DNA of 64,000 nt, from positions 26,272 through 90,271 of the forward strand of contig NZ_NFLI01000016.1 in assembly GCF_002160825.1 (NCBI RefSeq), in the 5' to 3' direction. This DNA comes from Lachnoclostridium sp. An131. Lineage in GTDB: Bacteria; Bacillota; Clostridia; Lachnospirales; Lachnospiraceae. The stretch's first letter is position 1, and every line of letters starts with the position of its first letter. This document shows, one piece after another, positions 56,146 through 64,000 of the stretch. A program made the position numbers and the translations under genes. The notes beneath the pieces were generated by a model. That model ran no database searches. It was not told the origin of the DNA and saw only the letters and a list, made by a program, of their open reading frames with translations.

Positions 56146-58054
56146 ATTTATGAAAACGCTTTTATCGCTTTCCCTTTCCGGCACGCTGATCTTCCTTCTT
56201 TTGAAGCTTTTAAAGCCGTTGTACCGGGAAAGATTCAGCAGGCGCTGGCAGTATTATGTCTGGCTGGTTGTAGCTTTGCGTTTCCTGATTCCGCTTTCGC
56301 CGGAGACGGCTCTGATGAACCGTGTTTTTACAGGAACGGAGGCGGTGGTTCAGGAATATGCGGTGCGGGAGCAGACGCCTGGGACGCCGGATGCAGGCCG
56401 GGAGGAAGTGGGCCAGGCCGCAGCTCAGGATATGCCTGAAACGGCGCCAGGCGGCGGGAGCGCGCCCGGGCAGGAGGCAGAGGAGACAGAGGAGGCAGAC
56501 AGCGCTGAGAGACGGGTAGAAGGGGCGGCCGGAACAGAAAATGCGCAGCCGTTCTGGGGATTCCTTTTTCTTATATGGAGCTTCACCGCACTCCTGTTTC
56601 TGCTTTTCAGGATCAGGGCTTACCGGAGATTTGCGCGCAGCCTGACGTCGGAAAACGGGCTGGTTCTGGAAGGAAGGCCTTTGGAGCTTCTGGACGCCTG
56701 CGAGAGGGAACTGCGTTTGAAAAGGAAGATAAGGCTGTACCGCGGCGGGAAAATCGCTTCGCCGGTACTGCTGGGGGTCTGGAGGCCGGCCCTGATCCTG
56801 CCTGAGAAGGATATCCCGGAGGAGACGCTGCTCTATGTGTTCCGGCATGAGCTGACGCACTGCAGGCGGAGGGACGGACTGTATAAATGGCTGATTCAGC
56901 TGGTGATCTGTGCGCACTGGTTTAATCCCTTTGTGTACCGTCTGGAAAAGGAGATCGGCCAGGCGTGCGAGCTGTCCTGCGACGAGGCGGTTATCGCTCC
57001 GCTGGACAGGGAAGAGAGGCGGAAATATGGCAGCCTGCTGCTTGCCTTTGCCGGGGCGGGGGACTGCTGCCGGGGGTCTCACATTTCTGCGGCTATGTCG
57101 GAGGGCGGAGAGCATCTGAAAGAAAGGCTGGGTGCGATTATGAAATTCAGGAAGGAGACGAAGTGGGCTGTGGCTGCCTCGGCTGCAGCGCTGCTGGCGC
57201 TGATTGCGGGAGCTGTGTGGATCGGTTCCTATATAGGGCCGGCGGGAGGAAGAGGGGCGGAAGGTACAGGACAGCAAGAGACAGCAGTGGAGGATGTACT
57301 GTTCCGACCGGGAGAAGGATTGCAGACAGGCACAGACCTTGGGAATGGGGCAGGAGCAGCCTTCCCGGAAGGGACGGAGACGGTTCCGGCAGAGGAAGCC
57401 CAGAAGGGGGCGCGCCTGGAGCTGGCAGGAAGAAAGGATGCCTGCCCGTATGTAGAGCTGAGCTTTCAGCTCATAGAGGAAAGCGGAGAAACGCGGATTT
57501 TCCCGTCCGATCCTGCCGATATTCCATTGTATGCGGAGTTTGAGCCAGGAGAACCGGCCAGGTGGGACTATTCTGTGACTGCAGCAGAAAAAGAAAACGA
57601 TACGGTCTCTCTGTCTTTCTGGAGCGCGGAATCAGGCTCCGTCACAGTAACGATAGATGGCTTATCCTACACGGCGGAGTTCCAGAGGGAAGAGCCGGAG
57701 GAAATCACACTGAATCAGGAGATAGCTGTCTATGGCGGGACTGCCATGATGGGTTCCGTTCTGGTGTATCCGGACGCGGTTACAGTCAATCTGTCAGGGC
57801 TTTCTTCTGAGGCATATCAGAATACGGCGCTTATCCTGGCGGAGGAAGGAACCGTCTACGGGGATGGAAATGATCTGGATGGTTATACGGGAACGCACAG
57901 CTACAGTGCAGAAGACGAGACGTACACAGGCACCTATGCCTTCCCTGACGGCCTTCCGGAGGACAGGGATCTGGTGTTCCGGGTCATTAATCTGCGGGAG
58001 AGCGATGAACAGGGCGTCAGGCTTTGTGAGGATTATCCTCTGGGAGCCGTCTGA
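56138..58054 (+). CDS. BlaR1-like M56 membrane protease with a non-penicillin-binding exterior domain
   Basis: The 638-residue protein has BlaR1/MecR1 topology. N-terminal membrane segments (LRFLIPLSPETALMNRVF) and an acidic loop rich in Glu, Ala and Gly (about residues 85-130) are followed by further segments. The M56 zinc site is RHELTHCRRRD (HExxH, about residue 233) with CELSCDEAV. After a last membrane segment (about 345-365) the exterior part (about 270 residues) lacks SxxK and other penicillin-binding motifs and looks beta-rich, like Ig- or DUF4179-type domains. It should sense something other than beta-lactams and cleave the BlaI-type repressor. Confidence 0.85.
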   Translation: MSEFMKTLLSLSLSGTLIFLLLKLLKPLYRERFSRRWQYYVWLVVALRFLIPLSPETALMNRVFTGTEAVVQEYAVREQTPGTPDAGREEVGQAAAQDMPETAPGGGSAPGQEAEETEEADSAERRVEGAAGTENAQPFWGFLFLIWSFTALLFLLFRIRAYRRFARSLTSENGLVLEGRPLELLDACERELRLKRKIRLYRGGKIASPVLLGVWRPALILPEKDIPEETLLYVFRHELTHCRRRDGLYKWLIQLVICAHWFNPFVYRLEKEIGQACELSCDEAVIAPLDREERRKYGSLLLAFAGAGDCCRGSHISAAMSEGGEHLKERLGAIMKFRKETKWAVAASAAALLALIAGAVWIGSYIGPAGGRGAEGTGQQETAVEDVLFRPGEGLQTGTDLGNGAGAAFPEGTETVPAEEAQKGARLELAGRKDACPYVELSFQLIEESGETRIFPSDPADIPLYAEFEPGEPARWDYSVTAAEKENDTVSLSFWSAESGSVTVTIDGLSYTAEFQREEPEEITLNQEIAVYGGTAMMGSVLVYPDAVTVNLSGLSSEAYQNTALILAEEGTVYGDGNDLDGYTGTHSYSAEDETYTGTYAFPDGLPEDRDLVFRVINLRESDEQGVRLCEDYPLGAV

Positions 58055-58087
58055 AAAGGGGCAGCCGGGACAGGCTGCCCCTTTGCC
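58055..58087 (+). terminator. Terminator of the blaI-blaR operon
   Basis: AAAGGGGCAGCC (58055-58066) pairs with GGCTGCCCCTTT (58073-58084) around GGGACA. No extra T-run beyond TTT. Confidence 0.7.
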
Positions 58088-58225
58088 GCGCAGAGCAGAG
58101 TGCGGTGTGAGCTGTAATGTTTTGCAGAAAATTCTGACTGCTGTTTTGTATTTGGCCTTGCAATCGGGGGTATGCTGTGTTATACTGAAAACAAACATAT
58201 GTTCGATAAAATGAAAGGAACCTTC

Positions 58226-59608
58226 ATGCAGCATACAAGGATTCCGGAACAGCTTCCGGTGATGGAAAAACTGAAAATTCTGTCAGATGCGGCCAAGTAC
58301 GACGTGGCCTGCACCTCAAGCGGGACGGCCCGCGGAAATAACGGAAAGGGGATCGGAAACTGTTTTGACGCGGGAATCTGCCACAGCTTCGCGGCAGACG
58401 GCCGCTGCATCTCCCTGCTGAAGATCCTGCTTACCAACGAATGTATCTTCAACTGCCGTTACTGCCTGAACCGTTCTTCCAATGATGTGCCGCGGGCCAC
58501 GTTTACTCCGGATGAGATTTGCGATCTGGTGATTGGCTTTTACCGGAGGAATTATATCGAGGGGCTTTTTTTAAGCTCCGGGATCCTGAACAGCCCGGAC
58601 TATACGATGGAGCTTCTTTACCAGACCCTGTACAAGCTGAGGAGTCAGTATCATTTCGGCGGGTATATTCATGTGAAGGCGATCCCCGGAGCAGATCCGT
58701 TCCTGATAGAGAAGACAGGCTTTCTGGCTGACCGCATGAGTGTGAATCTGGAGCTGCCTACGGCGGAGGGATTAAGGAGGCTGGCTCCTGCAAAGAGCCG
58801 GGAGAAAATATTGAAACCCATGCGGCAGGTGCAGAACCGGATGGAAGAGAATCGGGAGGAGCTGGCTCTTTACCGCAGCGCGCCCCGGTTCGTTCCGGCA
58901 GGACAGTCCACGCAGATGATCATAGGCGCCACGCCGGAGAATGATTTTCAGATTATGTCCGTAGCAGAGTCTCTCTATAAAAAATTTGATTTGAAGAGGG
59001 TGTTTTACTCGGCCTTTGTTCGTGTCAATGATGACAGCGCTCTCCCGGCGCTGCCGGGAGGGCCGCCGCTTCTGCGGGAGCACCGGCTTTACCAGGCAGA
59101 CTGGCTGCTGCGTTTTTATGGCTTTGAGGCCGGAGAGCTGCTTTCGGAGGACAGGCCGAATTTCAACATACTGTTTGATCCGAAGTGTGACTGGGCGCTC
59201 CGCCACCTGGAGCTGTTTCCGGTGGAGATCAACAGGGCTTCCTACCAGACTCTGCTTCGGGTGCCGGGAATCGGTGTGAAATCCGCCCAGCGGATTGTGA
59301 AGGCGAGACGGCTTGGAAGCCTTGATTTCCAGGATTTAAAGCGGATGGGCGTAGTATTGAAGCGTGCGCTGTATTTCATCACCTGCAGAGGCAGAACCCT
59401 GTATCCGATTAAAATAGAGGAGGATTATATTACCAGGAATCTTCTGTATGTGAAGGAGAAGCTGCCGCCGGAGCTGCGGGATGACGTGACCTACCGGCAG
59501 CTTTCCCTTTTTGACGACGGGATGCCGCTGTCTGTGGAAGAGCAGTCAGTTCTGCTGGATGTGTCTGCCGGGAGCGCAGCGGCTTTTGCCGGAGGGGGAG
59601 CCATATGA
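58226..59608 (+). CDS. Putative DNA modification/repair radical SAM protein (TIGR03916)
   Basis: The 460-residue protein matches TIGR03916. An N-terminal part with CTSSGTARGN and GICHSFAADGRC precedes the radical-SAM motif CIFNCRYCLN (CX3CX2C, about residues 75-82). A C-terminal helix-hairpin-helix DNA-binding motif follows (LLRVPGIGVKSAQRIVKAR, about 350-368). Start 58226 follows AAAGGAACC. The next gene overlaps by 4 nt (ATGA) and is its known partner. The pair is widespread in Firmicutes, predicted to act on DNA, with no proven reaction. Confidence 0.88.
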   Translation: MQHTRIPEQLPVMEKLKILSDAAKYDVACTSSGTARGNNGKGIGNCFDAGICHSFAADGRCISLLKILLTNECIFNCRYCLNRSSNDVPRATFTPDEICDLVIGFYRRNYIEGLFLSSGILNSPDYTMELLYQTLYKLRSQYHFGGYIHVKAIPGADPFLIEKTGFLADRMSVNLELPTAEGLRRLAPAKSREKILKPMRQVQNRMEENREELALYRSAPRFVPAGQSTQMIIGATPENDFQIMSVAESLYKKFDLKRVFYSAFVRVNDDSALPALPGGPPLLREHRLYQADWLLRFYGFEAGELLSEDRPNFNILFDPKCDWALRHLELFPVEINRASYQTLLRVPGIGVKSAQRIVKARRLGSLDFQDLKRMGVVLKRALYFITCRGRTLYPIKIEEDYITRNLLYVKEKLPPELRDDVTYRQLSLFDDGMPLSVEEQSVLLDVSAGSAAAFAGGGAI

Positions 59609-60432
59609 CAACGGTATTTGTATGCGAGGACAGCCTGGACGGGATTCTGACGGGCGTATATGAGGCATGGGACAGCCGGCTGGGGCACGGAAATGTGAAG
59701 CTTCAGACGGAAGGGATGGATACGATGGAGCTGTTCTGCGAGTACCAGACAGTCCGGACAGATCTGGAGAAGGCAGAAAAGGTGCTTCGGACGGTCAAAA
59801 GAAGAATGGGGGAGAAGGCCCGGGAGGCGGTCTGCTATGCGTCCGCCTGTCCGGATTCCGGAAAAGCAGACGCCATTTACCGGCTGATTGTACTGGGGCT
59901 TTCGCTCCCGGATGGGCGCCAGGCAGTGAACCGGCTGCAGGATCCGGCGGTTCTGCTGGTGGAGAAGCTGCGGTATAAGGCCTGGCACGAGGCGGAGCGG
60001 ATGCTGGGCTTTCTGCGTTTTGAGGAGCTGGCTGGCGGAGTGCTCTACGCCCGCATGAATCCGCCCTATGCCATACTGCCTCTGATTGCGCCTCATTTCG
60101 CAGACCGTCTTCTGCAGGAGAACTGGATTATCCAGGATACAGGCAGGAACCAGGCAGCTGTGCACAGGGCAGGAGGAAGCTGGTTTCTGACGGATGCGGA
60201 CCTTCCGGATCTGCGGAAGATCGCGGGATACGCAGAGACGGAGAAAGAATTCCAGACACTGTGGAGGGCCTTCTGCAAAAGCATCGCCATCGAAGAGCGG
60301 CGTAATCCCCGGTGCCAGCAGACTCTGCTGCCGCTCCGGTTCCGTCCGGATATGACAGAATTTCAGCCGGATTCCGGACAGCCAGGTGCTTTTTGGCAGG
60401 ATTCGCGGTTTGACAGTCTCAGGAAATCATAG
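59605..60432 (+). CDS. Partner protein of the radical SAM DNA enzyme (TIGR03915)
   Basis: This 275-residue protein has the TIGR03915 features: the start MTTVFVCEDSLDGILTGVYEAW, LRYKAWHEAERMLGFLRFEEL in the middle, and the ending FCKSIAIEERRNPRCQQTLLPLRF. It is always coupled to TIGR03916 proteins, and in some bacteria it is fused to uracil-DNA glycosylase, which is why a DNA-repair role is suspected. It shares an ATGA overlap with the radical SAM gene. The promoter of the next gene lies in its last 23 bases. Confidence 0.85.
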   Translation: MTTVFVCEDSLDGILTGVYEAWDSRLGHGNVKLQTEGMDTMELFCEYQTVRTDLEKAEKVLRTVKRRMGEKAREAVCYASACPDSGKADAIYRLIVLGLSLPDGRQAVNRLQDPAVLLVEKLRYKAWHEAERMLGFLRFEELAGGVLYARMNPPYAILPLIAPHFADRLLQENWIIQDTGRNQAAVHRAGGSWFLTDADLPDLRKIAGYAETEKEFQTLWRAFCKSIAIEERRNPRCQQTLLPLRFRPDMTEFQPDSGQPGAFWQDSRFDSLRKS

Positions 60433-60438
60433 TACACT
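60410..60438 (+). promoter_or_regulatory. Promoter of homoserine dehydrogenase
   Basis: TTGACA (60410-60415), 17 nt, then TACACT (60433-60438). The leader of about 80 nt is too short for a full riboswitch and shows none. Confidence 0.65.
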
Positions 60439-60522
60439 GGAATAGTGGAACAGGCAGGCGTGGACAGGCAGAATGGCTCATGTCTGCTGCAGAATCAGTT
60501 GAGACAGGCAGGAGAAAAGAAA

Positions 60523-61812
60523 ATGAACAGAGTTCCGGTGATAAAGGCCGCGCTTCTTGGCGCAGGGACGGTAGGAGGCGGCGTCTGCCAGATTCTGGAG
60601 TGGCAGAAGGAGGAGATGCCGAAAAAGCTGGGCGTCTCTGTAGAATTGAAAAAGATACTGGTGCGTGATACGGCGAAAAAGAGAGAAGGCATCGACAGCG
60701 GGCTTTTGACAGACAGCTGGCAGGAGATCCTTGAGGATCCGGAGATCCAGATTGTGATAGAGGTTATGGGCGGCATCGAACCTGCCAGATCCTATATTCT
60801 GGAAGCGCTCCGGGCAGGCAAACATGTGGTAACGGCAAATAAGGATCTGCTGGCGGAGTATGGGCATGAGCTTCTTGATACTGCTGAGGAGCAGGGCTGC
60901 GATCTGATGTTTGAGGCAGCTGTGGCAGGCGGCATCCCGATCATCCGTCCGCTGAAGCAGTGCCTGGCGGCAAACCATATTACGGAGGTCATGGGGATCG
61001 TTAATGGAACGACCAACTATATTCTGACCCGAATGACGGCAGAGCACATGGAGTTTTCAGAGGCTCTTGCGAAGGCGGCGGAGCTTGGCTATGCAGAGGC
61101 CGATCCGACAGCGGACATAGAAGGCTATGACGCAGCCAGAAAGGTGGCGATTCTGGCATCTATCGCATTCAATTCCCGGGTAACCTTTCCGGATGTCTAT
61201 ACGGAAGGCATTACGAGGATTACAGCCGCTGATATCCGTTACGCGGAGGAGCTTGATATGGTGATTAAGCTTCTGGGTGTGGCGAGGAATACGGGAGACG
61301 GCATCGAGGCAGGCGTCTATCCCATGCTGATTCCATCCAGCCATCCGCTGGCTACAGTCAATGACGCCTTCAACGCAGTCTTTGTGCATGGCGATGCGGT
61401 GGACGACGCAATGTTCCTGGGAAGAGGGGCGGGAAAGCTTCCGACAGGCAGCGCCGTAGCAGGAGACGTTTTTGAGATAGCGAGAAATATTCAGGCAGGC
61501 TGTACCGGGAAGATCAGCTGCACCTGCTACAAAAATATTCCTGTAAAGCCGGCGGAGGAGATGCGGAGCCGTTATTTCCTGCGCCTGGAGGTGGAGGATC
61601 GTCCGGGCGTTCTGGCGGGGATTGCTTCTGTGTTTGGAAATAATAATGTAAGCATCTCCCAGGTGATTCAGAAAAATGCGGACAGGGGACTGGCTGAGCT
61701 GGTGGTCATTACCGATCAGGTGGTGGAACGCCATTTCCGGGATTCCCTGCTGGTGATAAAAGAGATGTCCATGGTAAAAGAAATTCCTTCCGTACTGCGG
61801 GTTTACGGGTAG
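60523..61812 (+). CDS. hom: Homoserine dehydrogenase
   Basis: The 429-residue enzyme has the NAD(P)-binding start ALLGAGTVGGGVCQIL (about residues 8-23), catalytic parts including MGGIEPARSYILEAL, GKHVVTANKDLLAEYG and GIVNGTTNYILTRM, and a C-terminal ACT domain (about 350-425) for threonine feedback. It reduces aspartate semialdehyde to homoserine for threonine and methionine. Start 60523 follows AGGAGAAAAG. It has its own promoter. The aspartate aminotransferase-like gene two positions later is from the same amino acid family. Confidence 0.95.
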   Translation: MNRVPVIKAALLGAGTVGGGVCQILEWQKEEMPKKLGVSVELKKILVRDTAKKREGIDSGLLTDSWQEILEDPEIQIVIEVMGGIEPARSYILEALRAGKHVVTANKDLLAEYGHELLDTAEEQGCDLMFEAAVAGGIPIIRPLKQCLAANHITEVMGIVNGTTNYILTRMTAEHMEFSEALAKAAELGYAEADPTADIEGYDAARKVAILASIAFNSRVTFPDVYTEGITRITAADIRYAEELDMVIKLLGVARNTGDGIEAGVYPMLIPSSHPLATVNDAFNAVFVHGDAVDDAMFLGRGAGKLPTGSAVAGDVFEIARNIQAGCTGKISCTCYKNIPVKPAEEMRSRYFLRLEVEDRPGVLAGIASVFGNNNVSISQVIQKNADRGLAELVVITDQVVERHFRDSLLVIKEMSMVKEIPSVLRVYG

Positions 61813-61890
61813 TCAGGCAGGAAGGGCGGCAGACTGCCCGCAGAGTGCCTTTTGAAGGGCCAGGCCGGAGAGCGGGCAAAAAGGAGACAA

Positions 61891-62481
61891 ATGGAAGAAA
61901 AAGAACTGACATTACTGGACCATGCGATCATATTTGCTACAAAGGCACATTCCGGGACTACCCGCAAGGGTACGAACGTCCCCTATATTGTACATCCTAT
62001 AGAGGCCGCCGCTATTGTTTCGGCCATGACGGATGATGAAGAGATCATTGCAGCGGCGGTGCTGCATGACGTACTGGAGGATACTGAAGCCACGAGGGAG
62101 GATCTGCTGGTCCGGTTCGGGCGGCGAATTACGGAGCTTGTGGAGAATGAGAGTGAGGACAAAAGAAAAAATCTGCCTGCGGCCCTGACCTGGAAGACGC
62201 GGAAGCAGGAGACGATCACCTTTCTGGAAACCAGGGCCAGCACAGAGGCGAAGATGCTTGCACTGGCAGATAAGCTGGCCAATCTGCGGGCGATACACCG
62301 GGATCAGTGCATTATCGGGGACCGGGTCTGGGAGCGTTTTAACGAAAAGGATAAGAGGATGCATGCCTGGATGTACCGGTCTATCGCCAAGGCTCTCGGT
62401 GAGCTTTCAAACCATCCGACCTGGCAGGAATATAACCGTCTTGTAAAAGAAGTGTTTGGCGAGGAAGCAAATGAATCTTGA
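61891..62481 (+). CDS. HD-domain hydrolase, small alarmone hydrolase-like
   Basis: The 196-residue protein has the SpoT/MESH1-type HD core: AIIFATKAHSGTTRKGTNVPYIVHPIEAA, then AAAVLHDVLEDTEATREDL with the metal HD pair (about residues 53-54), and ADKLANLRAIHRD. There is no synthetase or TGS domain. MESH1-like enzymes hydrolyse (p)ppGpp or NADPH. The start at 61891 follows AAGGAGACAA. It lies between hom and an aminotransferase gene; a link to stringent control of amino acid synthesis is possible but not shown. Confidence 0.8.
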   Translation: MEEKELTLLDHAIIFATKAHSGTTRKGTNVPYIVHPIEAAAIVSAMTDDEEIIAAAVLHDVLEDTEATREDLLVRFGRRITELVENESEDKRKNLPAALTWKTRKQETITFLETRASTEAKMLALADKLANLRAIHRDQCIIGDRVWERFNEKDKRMHAWMYRSIAKALGELSNHPTWQEYNRLVKEVFGEEANES

Positions 62482-62542
62482 CAAACGCCGGAAAACAGGA
62501 TAATCTGCTTAGAAGAACAAAAGGATAAAGAGGAGGAAGATT

Positions 62543-63829
62543 ATGAAAGCGTACCGTGACATGAGTAAGGAAGAGCTGCTGGCGCTGAAAGCAGAGCTGG
62601 ACGCGAAATACCGTGAGGCACAGGCAAAGGATTTGCATCTGGATATGTCCCGTGGAAAGCCCAGCGCAGAGCAGCTGGATCTGTCCATGGGAATGATGGA
62701 TGTGCTGAACAGCAGTACGGATTTGAAGGATTCTGAAGGAGTAGACTGCCGTAATTATGGTGTCCTGGACGGCGTTAAGGAAGCGAAGGAGCTCCTGGGA
62801 GAGATGTCTGAGGTTTCCCCGGATAAAATTATCATCTATGGAAACTCCAGCCTGAACGTGATGTTCGATACTGTAGCAAGATCCATGACCCATGGCGTTA
62901 TGGGCAGCACTCCGTGGTGCAAGCTGGACAAGGTAAAGTTTCTCTGCCCTGTTCCGGGCTATGACCGTCATTTTGCCATTACCGAATATTTTGGAATCGA
63001 GATGATCAATATTCCGATGACGCCGACCGGGCCGGACATGGATATGGTAGAGGAGCTGGTAAGCTCTGACCCGGCTGTCAAAGGAATCTGGTGCGTGCCG
63101 AAGTATTCCAATCCTCAGGGCATTACTTATTCAGATGAGACGGTACGCCGTTTCGCAAGGCTGAAGCCGGCGGCGGAGGATTTCCGTATATACTGGGATA
63201 ACGCATACTGTGTACATCATCTCTACGATGACGATCAGGATTTCCTGATTGAGATTCTCGGAGAGTGCGAGAAGGCCGGAAATCCGGATATCGTTTACAA
63301 ATTCTGCTCCACCTCCAAGATCAGCTTCCCTGGCTCCGGCGTGGCCTGCATCGCGGCTTCCCCGAATAACCTGAAGGACATTCGCAGGCAGCTTACGATT
63401 CAGACTATCGGTCATGATAAGGTAAATCAGCTTCGCCATGTGCGTTTCTTCAAAAATCTGGATGGCATTCACGAGCATATGCGCAAGCATGCGGCGATTA
63501 TGCGTCCGAAATTTGAGGCGGTGCTGGATACTTTGGAGAAAGAGCTGGGCGGTCTGGAGATTGGAAGCTGGATTCGTCCCAAGGGCGGATACTTCATTTC
63601 CTTTGATTCCATGGAAGGCTGTGCAAAGTCCATTGTGGCGAAGTGCAAGGATGCCGGCGTAGTGCTGACGGGAGCCGGGGCCACCTATCCCTACGGGAAG
63701 GATCCCAAGGACAGCAACATCCGTATTGCGCCTTCCTACCCGACAAAGGAAGAACTGGCACAGGCTACAGACCTCTTTGTACTCTGCGTAAAGCTGGCAA
63801 GCGTAGAGAAGCTTCTGGAGACGAAATAA
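62543..63829 (+). CDS. Aspartate aminotransferase, MocR-like class I subgroup
   Basis: This 428-residue PLP enzyme fits PF12897 (Aminotran_MocR), the subgroup Ic aspartate aminotransferases. Features are LHLDMSRGKPSAEQLDLS near the start, RNYGVLDGVKEAKELLGE, the PLP-holding YWDNAYCVHHLY with Asp near residue 218, the Schiff-base Lys in CSTSKISFPGSG near 257, and substrate Arg in SNIRIAPSYPT. It lacks the winged helix of true MocR regulators. It makes aspartate from oxaloacetate and glutamate, feeding the pathway served by hom upstream. A terminator follows about 110 nt later. Confidence 0.9.
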   Translation: MKAYRDMSKEELLALKAELDAKYREAQAKDLHLDMSRGKPSAEQLDLSMGMMDVLNSSTDLKDSEGVDCRNYGVLDGVKEAKELLGEMSEVSPDKIIIYGNSSLNVMFDTVARSMTHGVMGSTPWCKLDKVKFLCPVPGYDRHFAITEYFGIEMINIPMTPTGPDMDMVEELVSSDPAVKGIWCVPKYSNPQGITYSDETVRRFARLKPAAEDFRIYWDNAYCVHHLYDDDQDFLIEILGECEKAGNPDIVYKFCSTSKISFPGSGVACIAASPNNLKDIRRQLTIQTIGHDKVNQLRHVRFFKNLDGIHEHMRKHAAIMRPKFEAVLDTLEKELGGLEIGSWIRPKGGYFISFDSMEGCAKSIVAKCKDAGVVLTGAGATYPYGKDPKDSNIRIAPSYPTKEELAQATDLFVLCVKLASVEKLLETK

Positions 63830-63938
63830 TCGGAAGAAAAGCAGCTGAAATTAAGAAAATAAAAAGCAGCGGGATGCCATCCATAAGATTTTGGTGTGCT
63901 ACCCGTCAAGAGGACAATGAAAAACAATAAATTTTTCT

Positions 63939-63970
63939 CCGTCAGCCGATACACGGCTGGCGGTATTTTT
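63939..63970 (+). terminator. Rho-independent terminator at the right end
   Basis: CCGTCAGCCG (63939-63948) pairs with CGGCTGGCGG (63954-63963) around ATACA, followed by TATTTTT. No gene is seen in 63830-64000. Confidence 0.8.
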
Positions 63971-64000
63971 ATGCTGCCTGTAATGTAAATTCATGAAATG

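Noticed and set aside
62543..63829. MocR transcription factor
   Set aside because: The aminotransferase subgroup shares the name, but the protein starts directly with the PLP enzyme and has no winged helix.

Overview
The window looks like chromosome from an anaerobic, spore-former-related Firmicute, most probably a Lachnospiraceae (Clostridium cluster XIVa) gut bacterium. This is inferred from an anaerobic class III ribonucleotide reductase, rubredoxin, a Spo0A-type DNA-binding domain, a lysine riboswitch, an infC-rpmI-rplT operon with an AUU-started infC, strong AGGAGG ribosome sites, and protein families typical of that group. Base composition is fairly balanced. The exception is a clearly AT-rich patch at about 19.5-21.5 kb, which I read as a decayed inserted segment next to a tRNA-Trp gene.

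Layout. 0-5.5 kb: a D-allose/allulose-type sugar operon with ABC ATPase, permease, allulose-6-P epimerase, ROK kinase, RpiB/AlsB isomerase and a GATase-like protein. 5.6-9.5 kb: a Uma2-family nuclease, then nrdDG on the minus strand behind a promoter with two NrdR-type boxes 32 bp apart. 9.6-14.2 kb: an uncharacterised operon of a membrane protein, a leucine-rich-repeat protein, a DUF2201/VWA protein and a MoxR-type AAA ATPase. 14.2-17 kb: Crp/Fnr regulator, rubredoxin, AlaX editing protein and a free-standing Spo0A effector domain. 17.3-19.5 kb: lysine riboswitch plus an NhaC-type (LysW) transporter. 19.5-21.6 kb: the AT-rich segment (XRE regulator, DUF2262 protein, Nudix and GNAT fragments) between two copies of a GACTACA-type repeat, then tRNA-Trp. 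21.7-28.7 kb: PadR/HAAS membrane operon, a VanRS-like two-component system, an M19 dipeptidase and a C26 peptidase. 28.8-32.8 kb: a MacAB-like ABC exporter behind a perfect 15-bp inverted repeat.

32.8-39.4 kb: a Ser/Thr kinase, a small membrane protein and a 1445-residue Ig-like surface protein, joined by short overlaps. 39.4-40.9 kb: the infC leader, infC, rpmI and rplT. 40.9-43.2 kb: two COG0523 (CobW-like) GTPases behind a CIRCE-like operator. 43.2-47.8 kb: LysR, a CoA-disulfide-reductase/rhodanese protein, a siroheme sulfite reductase-like protein and Lrp. 47.9-53.5 kb: AI-2E family exporter, DUF1653, TrkA, TrkH and Mrp. 53.5-58.1 kb: a lectin-domain lipoprotein, a membrane-anchored protein, and a BlaI/BlaR pair whose sensor lacks the penicillin-binding domain. 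58.2-63.9 kb: the TIGR03916/TIGR03915 radical-SAM pair, homoserine dehydrogenase, an HD hydrolase and a MocR-subgroup aspartate aminotransferase.

The best candidates for undescribed biology are the LRR-VWA-AAA operon, the kinase/Ig-like surface locus, the CIRCE-linked metal GTPase pair, the free Spo0A effector domain and the BlaR-like protease with a novel exterior. Family assignments come from reading motifs by eye. No database search was run.
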